Shown: positions 58,173 to 64,000 of the stretch, in pieces
Numbering within the stretch: position 1 is the stretch's first letter
Layout of the letters: each line of letters opens with the position of its first letter
Virus record (IMG/VR): IMGVR_UViG_3300046684_000205
Span: 1 to 64,000 of that record
Length of the DNA: 64,000 bases
Source: a virus
Direction: 5' to 3' (one strand)
Program-made: the position numbers and the translations under genes
The notes under the pieces: model-generated
What the model was told of the DNA's origin: nothing
Databases searched by the model: none
Seen by the model: the letters and a program-made list of their open reading frames with translations, nothing else

Positions 58173-58709
58173 TCAATATCCTACACGCAACTTTGGAGGG
58201 CCGAGCTCCTCTACCAGCTCGCCTGGCGACAGCATGCGGTTGTGATCCTCCCACGCTGCCGGCACGTTCAAGCCGGCAGCCTGCATCAGGTCGACCGCCA
58301 TCTCAAAAATCGTCACCGATCCGCCGGAACAAACGACGACCTGGCGCCAGTGGATGAAAGTCCTCAGGCCTAGCCAGCAGCGCAGGCCGATTACGAGGAA
58401 AGCGATGGCGCCGTAGCTGATTGGCGTGGCCAACCAGTCGAAGAGGGCGCGCCGGATGAAGCTGCGTTCGACGCCTGGCGGCGGGTCGCACACATCAAAC
58501 TGCCCGATGCAGGACAGGGCCGTCAGATGATTGCGCCCGGAGTTGAGATCACCCATGAATAGGCGGCCGTCAAGCCACACGGCTACCCCGGTGTGCGTAT
58601 AAGGCTTTCGCGTAAAAAACGTCGTGGCCCTGCCCAGTAGGCCGTGGACATCGCGGACCCCGATAAGGTCTCCGTCCTGAATCGATTCGCGGGCAAGTGC
58701 GTAGTCCAT
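58173..58709 (-). CDS. YiiX-like permuted NlpC/P60 (papain-fold) protein
   Basis: 178 residues from ATG 58709 (AGGGA four bases upstream; an upstream in-frame ATG at 58766 would add 19 residues). GDLIGVRDV then PYTHTGVAVWLDGR supplies the His, and VVCSGGSVTIFEMAVDL the Cys of a circularly permuted papain-like amidase or lipase. Such enzymes are encoded between tail and lysis genes in some phages, where they may cut peptidoglycan or a lipid. Confidence 0.7.
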   Translation of the reverse strand: MDYALARESIQDGDLIGVRDVHGLLGRATTFFTRKPYTHTGVAVWLDGRLFMGDLNSGRNHLTALSCIGQFDVCDPPPGVERSFIRRALFDWLATPISYGAIAFLVIGLRCWLGLRTFIHWRQVVVCSGGSVTIFEMAVDLMQAAGLNVPAAWEDHNRMLSPGELVEELGPPKLRVGY

Positions 58710-58809
58710 AGGGTCCCTGTACTGCAGCAGTTCTTGGCGGAAAGTTTCCACCAGAAAATACCACATGCGTCAAGGATTTCCTATGGCACTTCTGCTAGGT
58801 TGCGAAACG

Positions 58810-59463
58810 CTACAATCCCAGGGTTGCGCGCGTGTCTGCGATGAATGCATCCCAATTGGCGATGGCGCTGGCAAGTTGCGCGGGTGTCGCCGCCGCGCGC
58901 ATCGCTGCTTGGCTGGCGAAGCGTTGACTACGCATCGTCTTCTTTGCGACCTTGAAAGCATCGGCGCGCGCGATGATCCCATCTGCCGCCCAGGCATTGG
59001 TTTGCGCCGCGCCAGTCGGGTTGTGCTGCGCGTACGATGACACATCGCCGTCTACCTCGCCTTCGTAGCCAGCGGCGACGAAGGCGCGCGCCGCGGCCTC
59101 GGCGTCACGGTACTCCTCGGTGCGCTCGCCGACGGCGTCGCGGGTGACGGCGTCGACATCCGGGTAGCACCTGCGCACGGCCGCCTCGATGTCGGCCTGG
59201 AGCGATGCCGCCTCGGCCGCAAGTTGTTCGGCCGTCTTCTCGGAGATCCTCCAGTACGGCCGCCAGGTGCCGCTCGTCAGCTGGAACTCGACCAGGGTCG
59301 CAGTCTGCGTGCTGGTGATCGCTGGCGCCACCGGATCAGCGACCTCGATAATGTCGCAGGCGGTGCGCTGTTCGGCGTCGAAGAACCAGCCGGGCGGATA
59401 CTGCACGTCGCCCACCAGCTGCGGCAGAGTAATGTCGAAGGGCTGTCCGTTATGGATATACAT
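58810..59463 (-). CDS. Tail fibre assembly-like protein
   Basis: 217 residues from ATG 59463 (GAGG upstream). N-terminal YIHNGQPFDITLPQLV and PPGWFFDAEQRTACDIIEV form a beta domain; the C-terminal 130 residues are helical with AAIANWDAFIADTRATL. Its position after fibre genes and its layout fit the fibre-assembly/DUF4376-type proteins. Exact role inferred. Confidence 0.55.
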   Translation of the reverse strand: MYIHNGQPFDITLPQLVGDVQYPPGWFFDAEQRTACDIIEVADPVAPAITSTQTATLVEFQLTSGTWRPYWRISEKTAEQLAAEAASLQADIEAAVRRCYPDVDAVTRDAVGERTEEYRDAEAAARAFVAAGYEGEVDGDVSSYAQHNPTGAAQTNAWAADGIIARADAFKVAKKTMRSQRFASQAAMRAAATPAQLASAIANWDAFIADTRATLGL

Positions 59464-59471
59464 GCTGGTCC

Positions 59472-60530
59472 TCAGAAAAATGGCATGAAGCGGGAGGTCT
59501 GGGCGACTAGGGTGATGCCGGTGCCGCCGCCGGTGAGCTTGGAGTTGGTGGCCCGGATTGCCGTCGCCGGACTGGTGGCGGCGTTGATGTAGTTGAAGTT
59601 GCAGAAGTTGGCGGCAATCGTGCCACCACCAGTCTTGGCCAGCGTTGCCGGTGTCGTGGTGATCGACTTGATGAGGTTGTGCTGCCCACTGCCGTCCATG
59701 ATCCAGCTCGTCGCCGCGTAGGTGACGCCAGTCGGGAAGATGGTCACTGCGGCGTTCTTGCCGCAATCGAAGGTGCCGAAGCTGGTTGCACCGCCGCCGA
59801 GCTGCAGCCCACCTGTCCCCTGCCCGTTACCGGTGTTGTTAATGATGCTCCACGAGGTGCCGGCAGCCAGACTCAGGGTCTTCACCGTAGCGCTCTGATC
59901 GGTAACGGTGACGGTGATCGTGCCCGGGGAATTGACGTTCGGAAGGTTGCTGTTGGCCGCTCCAGTGAGGACCAGGTTGAGGCTGCCACCTGTGAACAGG
60001 ACAACCATGGGCACGCCTGAGCCGTCGGTCCCGCTCAAGATGATGTAGCTGCAGGTGATAGTGGATCCAGGGGTGCTATACAGGTAGTGCTTGTCAGTCG
60101 TATCTATTATAGATATCTGCCCTGTAGTCGTGAGGTTACCCACGAGCTTCCAGTAGCACTCTATGCTCCACATATCCAGCCCCGAGCTGCCGATCACGCA
60201 CTGCGAGGCGTCGAGAGTGTATATGTTGCTGTTGTTGTCGTTGCCGCCATAGCCGGTGAGCTGGACACCTTTTGCTGTTCCCTTCAGGATGCAATCTCCC
60301 ATCAGCTTGAGCGTGGCGGCAAAGTCCATAGGGACGCTCATGATCACCTGGGCGGCGTAGCCAAATCCTCCGGTGATCGTACGCCTTGGCCCGGAGTTGC
60401 TATCGAAGATAGCCGTGCCTAGACTGATGTCACCGGGTTTCGCATTCGCGCTCGGCCCGCCCGACGTGAGCGACCACCCGGTGACGTCACCGAGATCCAT
60501 CAGATTGGGACGGGCGTAGTAGGTAGCCAT
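59472..60530 (-). CDS. Beta-rich tail fibre / receptor-binding protein
   Basis: 352 residues, Gly/Thr/Asn-rich with repeated strand pattern (TTGQISIIDTTDKHYL, NLVLTGAANSNLP, TITVTVTDQSATV), typical of right-handed beta-helix fibre tips. The C-terminus is Phe-rich (RFMPFF). Overlaps the upstream stop by one base. Confidence 0.6.
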   Translation of the reverse strand: MATYYARPNLMDLGDVTGWSLTSGGPSANAKPGDISLGTAIFDSNSGPRRTITGGFGYAAQVIMSVPMDFAATLKLMGDCILKGTAKGVQLTGYGGNDNNSNIYTLDASQCVIGSSGLDMWSIECYWKLVGNLTTTGQISIIDTTDKHYLYSTPGSTITCSYIILSGTDGSGVPMVVLFTGGSLNLVLTGAANSNLPNVNSPGTITVTVTDQSATVKTLSLAAGTSWSIINNTGNGQGTGGLQLGGGATSFGTFDCGKNAAVTIFPTGVTYAATSWIMDGSGQHNLIKSITTTPATLAKTGGGTIAANFCNFNYINAATSPATAIRATNSKLTGGGTGITLVAQTSRFMPFF

Positions 60531-61408
60531 CAGATGTTACCCAAGGTCGAGACGAGGTCCCATTTGGCAGCGGCCGCATTGTAAATGAAGCCTACGTACA
60601 GGACCTTGCCGAGCACGGTCGTCGTCGGCAGGATCACGTCCGAGCCGGCGCGGTAGGCGGCGTTCCAGCTGAGCGCGCGAGCAGCGACACCGTCGTCCTT
60701 GATGCGGAACATCAGGCCCTGCCCGTCGGCGGCTGCAGCGCCGGAATTGGTCGGCGCGCCGACCACCGCGGCGCCGGCCAGTGCCGTGATTGCGTACAGA
60801 TCGGTCGTGCTGATGTCCGGCGCCGGGGCGGTATTCGACGCCACGGAGGTCGTGCGGCGCACGATCGTACCGGCCGGGCCGATCGAGCCGCGGTCACCGG
60901 TCCGGAAGAAGCGGAACAGCACGATGTCGTTATCCAGGAACGGCATGGCGTCGCTGTAGGCAGTCGGGATCACCGTCAGCTGCCGGTAGCCGGTCTGCGC
61001 GGTCAGCAGCGTCAGATTAAAGTTCATGAACTTTGTCGGGTCGTTCAGCTTAACCAGCCTGACCTGACCAAGGACGGCGCTGGATGACGCACTCATGGTG
61101 TCCAGCAGCGCGGTATAGTCCTTGGTGTCACTGCCCAGGACGTCAGTGTAGATCGTGGTCACCGTGCCGGCGGCGCCCGAGTTCAGGCGCAGGAAGCCCG
61201 GGCCCGGATCGCCAGCCGCGGTCGTGGTCGAGAACTTGAACGGGATGTCCATTGCGCCGCCGGACGCGATGGTCGACAGCGCCGACAGAAATGCCGTCAG
61301 CTCCACCGTCAGGTTGGGGAAGTAGGTAGCGAACATCGCCTCCAGATCAGCCTTGAACGTCGGGGCGAGCCGATCGAGGGGAGGGATAGGGGTAATAGCG
61401 GTGGTCAT
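60530..61408 (-). CDS. Tail fibre / tail-tip protein
   Basis: 292 residues. PGFLRLNSGAAGTVTTIYTD and LLDTMSASSSAVLGQVRL form a pattern recurring in phage fibre proteins; a short collagen-like GDRGSIGPAG follows, and a beta-rich C-terminus. Placed between tail-tip and beta-helix fibre genes. Confidence 0.65.
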   Translation of the reverse strand: MTTAITPIPPLDRLAPTFKADLEAMFATYFPNLTVELTAFLSALSTIASGGAMDIPFKFSTTTAAGDPGPGFLRLNSGAAGTVTTIYTDVLGSDTKDYTALLDTMSASSSAVLGQVRLVKLNDPTKFMNFNLTLLTAQTGYRQLTVIPTAYSDAMPFLDNDIVLFRFFRTGDRGSIGPAGTIVRRTTSVASNTAPAPDISTTDLYAITALAGAAVVGAPTNSGAAAADGQGLMFRIKDDGVAARALSWNAAYRAGSDVILPTTTVLGKVLYVGFIYNAAAAKWDLVSTLGNI

Positions 61409-62319
61409 GTGTTCAACCCTTCAATTTCAAGTGCGCAGAGGTAGCCGTCGTAGTAAGGTATTGTAATAGAGAAAGACTTGTAGTAGCCATAAACAAGCAT
61501 CGGCTCGAAGCCTTCTGCGTCCACCCCGATGTAGACGCAGGGGGTTGCCCGGATACTGGCGAACAGCCGGTAGATCTTGTTGAAGTCAGCCTTCTTGATC
61601 CGGATCGACAAGGTATTCTGCTTGTTGTAGGTACGTTCCTCCACGTCGAGGTACCCGAACTCATCGGGGACCTTCGGGGAGAAGTCGTCAATTCCGATGG
61701 TGGGGTCGTACTGGGTATCTCCCACCTCAAACACTTTCCCCACCTGCAGCACGCCGATGGCGGCCGTGGTGGTCGACGAGATCGTGATCGTCAGCTCGCA
61801 GGCCATAAACATCGACGGCAGATCGGTCAGCACGAAATCCGTCTTCTGTTCCGGCTCGCCGAACAGGAAATCGTAGACGCTGTCAACCGTGCTGATATCG
61901 AGGTCGATATCCCTGCTGTAGACGACGGTGCCGCCGGGCCGGTCCTTCATGACGACGCTGGCCGAGCGACCCTCTGCCTCGAGAATAGCCAGGCTGTCGA
62001 TCGGGCCCGGCGTCAGCACGATGACGAGGTCACCCTGCGTCGATGTCTTGCTGCCGATCTTGCGGTCGAACATCGCCCACTGCTTGGTTGAGCCGTAAGT
62101 TTTCCAGTTGGCGGTGTCCTGGTCGGGCGACGTCGCGGTCGTCCCGGCCACCAGCCGCTTGTACACGGTATGGGTCTGGGTCAGGATGCAGGTGTCGCCA
62201 ACCGCATACGCTTGCAGCGGATCCCAGAGTGTCTCCCCCGGCGCCGGCTGCGTCACGGTGCAGTAAGTGAACATCTCGGTCGTGATCGGCACCGGCTTGA
62301 TCACCTTCATATTGCTCAT
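61405..62319 (-). CDS. Tail protein with CBM5/12-like N-terminal domain
   Basis: 304 residues. Residues 30-90 (WDPLQAYAVGDTCILTQTHT then DTANWKTYGS) resemble the small carbohydrate-binding module CBM5/12, which binds chitin or glycans. The rest is a beta-rich virion domain. Directly downstream of the tape measure, it may sit at the tail tip and contact the cell surface. Confidence 0.65.
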   Translation of the reverse strand: MSNMKVIKPVPITTEMFTYCTVTQPAPGETLWDPLQAYAVGDTCILTQTHTVYKRLVAGTTATSPDQDTANWKTYGSTKQWAMFDRKIGSKTSTQGDLVIVLTPGPIDSLAILEAEGRSASVVMKDRPGGTVVYSRDIDLDISTVDSVYDFLFGEPEQKTDFVLTDLPSMFMACELTITISSTTTAAIGVLQVGKVFEVGDTQYDPTIGIDDFSPKVPDEFGYLDVEERTYNKQNTLSIRIKKADFNKIYRLFASIRATPCVYIGVDAEGFEPMLVYGYYKSFSITIPYYDGYLCALEIEGLNT

Positions 62320-62331
62320 CGTGGTCCTTTA

Positions 62332-64000
62332 TCAGGCAGGGACAGGGGCAGGGAGAGGATCGGCCTGGCGGAATACGATCGCGTCGCCGTTGGGCGTCAC
62401 GCGCTTGAGGATCCGCACCAGCATGGCGGAGTGCGTGGCCACCGCACGCATTTCGAGGCGCATCAGGTCGAGCGTCTGGTTCATCGTGTTAAACGTGGAG
62501 ATGAACAGCGCGGTGTCGGACCTCGTCTGGGCGTCCGGCGTGCGCAGAGCGTTCAGCAGCGACTGCGTGCTGTGGATGCGCGCGGCGCCGGTGGCCTCGA
62601 TCTCCGGGCCAATCTCGCCGACCAGGCGCACGCCGCCACCAAAATCGCCGCCGCCGGCGAAGCCCGGGATGCCGAGTGCCTTCTGGTGCGACTTGTACTC
62701 GTTCGACGATTTGATGCCGGCTTCGATCTGGGAGATGGAAGCGCCACCGCTAAGCCAGAAACGCATGCCGGCAGCGTCTGCGGACCGGCCCAGCAGGCTC
62801 TGATACAGCTTCTGCACCTGCGCTTCGGGCGAGTTGCTGATCGCCTTGACCACTTCGTCCACCGAAGTGCCATTCGCCGCCTGCTTCTGCCAGAAGGACA
62901 GTCCATCCGCATCGGCTGCCCGGCCGAGGGAGTTCTGGTACGCCTGCGTGATTGCCGAAGTAGCGCCGACGGCAGGGTTCGCCTTGGCGGCGCCCATCGC
63001 CAGCTCGAAGTTCTGCATCGCCTGCGCCATCGTCAGGGTCGAGGTGTTGATGCCCTTAAGCAGATCCACCTGCTGCTTTATCGAGGTCAGCTGATCGTCC
63101 AGCGATTTCGACTGGGCCTTCATCTCGTCCAGCTGCTTCTGGGCGTCGGTCTTCTGCTTGGCGCTGACGGTATCGAGCTGCTGAACCTGGCGCAGCGTCT
63201 TGAGCCGGTCGAACGAGTAATCCTCGTAGGAGCTGAACTGAGACTTCGAATCCTTGGTGACCGTGTTCAGGGCATCCTGCAGTGCCGTCACCTGGGCGTC
63301 CGACAGCGGCGCGCCCGACTGCATCAGCGACAGCGACCGACCCAAGGTGTCCTGCGCAGCCTTGCGGTTGGCGATCGCCTCACTGGGCTCGTCAAGGCTC
63401 GACAGGGCGCTCTTGACCGAGCTGCTGATGCTGCTGAGTTTGCCCACCACCTCCGACTCGGTGTCGATGCGCTTTTGCAGCGCGGTCTTCTCGCGCTGGA
63501 TCACCGCTTCCAGCGTCGAGTATGCCGTGTCGACGGTCGACAGCAGGGCGCTCGGGCTGACGGCCTTCAGCGCCTGAATCTGGTCGAACAGCGCGCGGTT
63601 GGATTCGTCCAGCGCGTCACGCTGCTTGGCCAGCAGCTGGGTCGACGTCATCGTCAGCTCGTCCAGCTGGTCTTGCAGACCCTTGCGCTCGTCCAGCACG
63701 GCCTTCTGCACGTCGACGATCTGCTTGACCGCCGGCGCGATGTTCATCAAGGACGTGTAGGCTTCGGCGCCGGACTGGGTCGTGGTGTCGAATCCGGTGA
63801 CAAGATTGCGGAACAGCTTGCCAAGGTTCTCGCTGGACGCCGAGATGCCATACTGCGCGAGCGTCGGATTGATGCGGGCCGCCAGCGATGCCGCCTGCTC
63901 CTTGTCGCTGTAGAAGTTCTGCATCAGGTACTCACCCTGGCTCAGGAACTTGTCCAGCCCGCCGGACAGATCGATCAGGCGCTCGCGCGCGGCGAGCGAA
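62332..64000 (-). CDS. Tape measure protein, C-terminal part (5' end beyond window)
   Basis: Open to the right edge, so at least 555 residues and incomplete at its start. Long helical coiled region, then two DUF4214 repeats (AYQNSLGRAADADGLSFW and LYQSLLGRSADAAGMRFW) and a Gly-rich GFAGGGDFGGGVRLVGEIGP segment typical of long-tailed-phage tape measures. It sets tail length and forms the channel for DNA entry. Confidence 0.8.
   Translation of the reverse strand, partial: SLAARERLIDLSGGLDKFLSQGEYLMQNFYSDKEQAASLAARINPTLAQYGISASSENLGKLFRNLVTGFDTTTQSGAEAYTSLMNIAPAVKQIVDVQKAVLDERKGLQDQLDELTMTSTQLLAKQRDALDESNRALFDQIQALKAVSPSALLSTVDTAYSTLEAVIQREKTALQKRIDTESEVVGKLSSISSSVKSALSSLDEPSEAIANRKAAQDTLGRSLSLMQSGAPLSDAQVTALQDALNTVTKDSKSQFSSYEDYSFDRLKTLRQVQQLDTVSAKQKTDAQKQLDEMKAQSKSLDDQLTSIKQQVDLLKGINTSTLTMAQAMQNFELAMGAAKANPAVGATSAITQAYQNSLGRAADADGLSFWQKQAANGTSVDEVVKAISNSPEAQVQKLYQSLLGRSADAAGMRFWLSGGASISQIEAGIKSSNEYKSHQKALGIPGFAGGGDFGGGVRLVGEIGPEIEATGAARIHSTQSLLNALRTPDAQTRSDTALFISTFNTMNQTLDLMRLEMRAVATHSAMLVRILKRVTPNGDAIVFRQADPLPAPVPA

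Noticed and set aside
1-64000. CRISPR array, tRNA or rRNA genes, integrase, terminase or capsid genes
   Set aside because: I found no spaced direct repeats, cloverleaf patterns or signature motifs of these; tRNA absence should be confirmed with a dedicated scan.

Overview
The window is a 64 kb piece of a GC-rich tailed-phage (or prophage) genome. It carries replication, recombination, nucleotide-metabolism, tail, lysis and accessory genes. Nearly all genes are packed with 1-4 base stop/start overlaps. Tape measure, tail-tip proteins and tail fibres point to a long-tailed phage. GC-rich codon use and the gene families fit a proteobacterial host, perhaps Burkholderiales, but the host is only an inference. 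No capsid, terminase, integrase, tRNA, rRNA or CRISPR array was seen, so this is part of a larger genome. The tape measure gene runs off the right edge.

Region 1 (1-25041, + strand) is an accessory block of about 60 mostly tiny genes in one coupled chain. Recognisable members are an RdgC-like protein, two mosaic Ead/Ea22-type proteins flanking a PAPS-reductase-like PP-loop enzyme, a RadC-like JAB protein, the N-terminal domain of an IS5-type transposase, a DUF2528-type protein, a cupin, an HTH protein, an HNH nuclease and a GP88/DUF7227-like Cys-rich protein. Most others are unknown.

Region 2 (25025-29368, - strand) is a separate fibre locus: a small Ala/Glu-rich protein, a virion protein with a duplicated beta-domain, a tail-associated SGNH (sialate-O-acetylesterase type) esterase, an Ig-like fibre protein and a short structural protein. 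It diverges from region 3 across a 182 bp promoter region.

Region 3 (29551-55496, + strand) is the replication and recombination block: a second RdgC paralogue, a C5 cytosine methyltransferase with a conserved protein overprinted in another frame, a divergent deaminase, a SNF2-type helicase, a primase-helicase, a monocistronic probable ssDNA-binding protein between its own promoter and terminator, a DnaQ exonuclease, MazG, dNMP kinase, a DksA/TraR zinc finger, a three-domain DNA polymerase I, DNA ligase, thymidylate synthase, a PD-(D/E)XK nuclease, an intruding HNH-type gene, and SbcD/SbcC.

Region 4 (55511-64000, - strand) holds, in transcription order, tape measure (partial), tail-tip and fibre proteins, a fibre-assembly-like protein, a YiiX-like papain-fold protein, a lysis cassette (31-aa membrane or lipoprotein, two holin-like proteins, GH19 endolysin, Rz with Rz1 embedded in another frame), a 47-aa protein encoded across a perfect hairpin, and a metallophosphoesterase. 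A bidirectional terminator at 55498-55528 separates regions 3 and 4.

Taken together, the nucleotide enzymes (deaminase, MazG, ThyA, dNMP kinase) supply precursors to a self-contained replisome (primase-helicase, SSB, Pol I, ligase). SbcCD, the PD-(D/E)XK nuclease, the RdgC pair and the RadC-like protein handle recombination ends. The methyltransferase and perhaps the PAPS-reductase-like enzyme may modify or protect DNA. No stretch above 300 bases lacks a gene.
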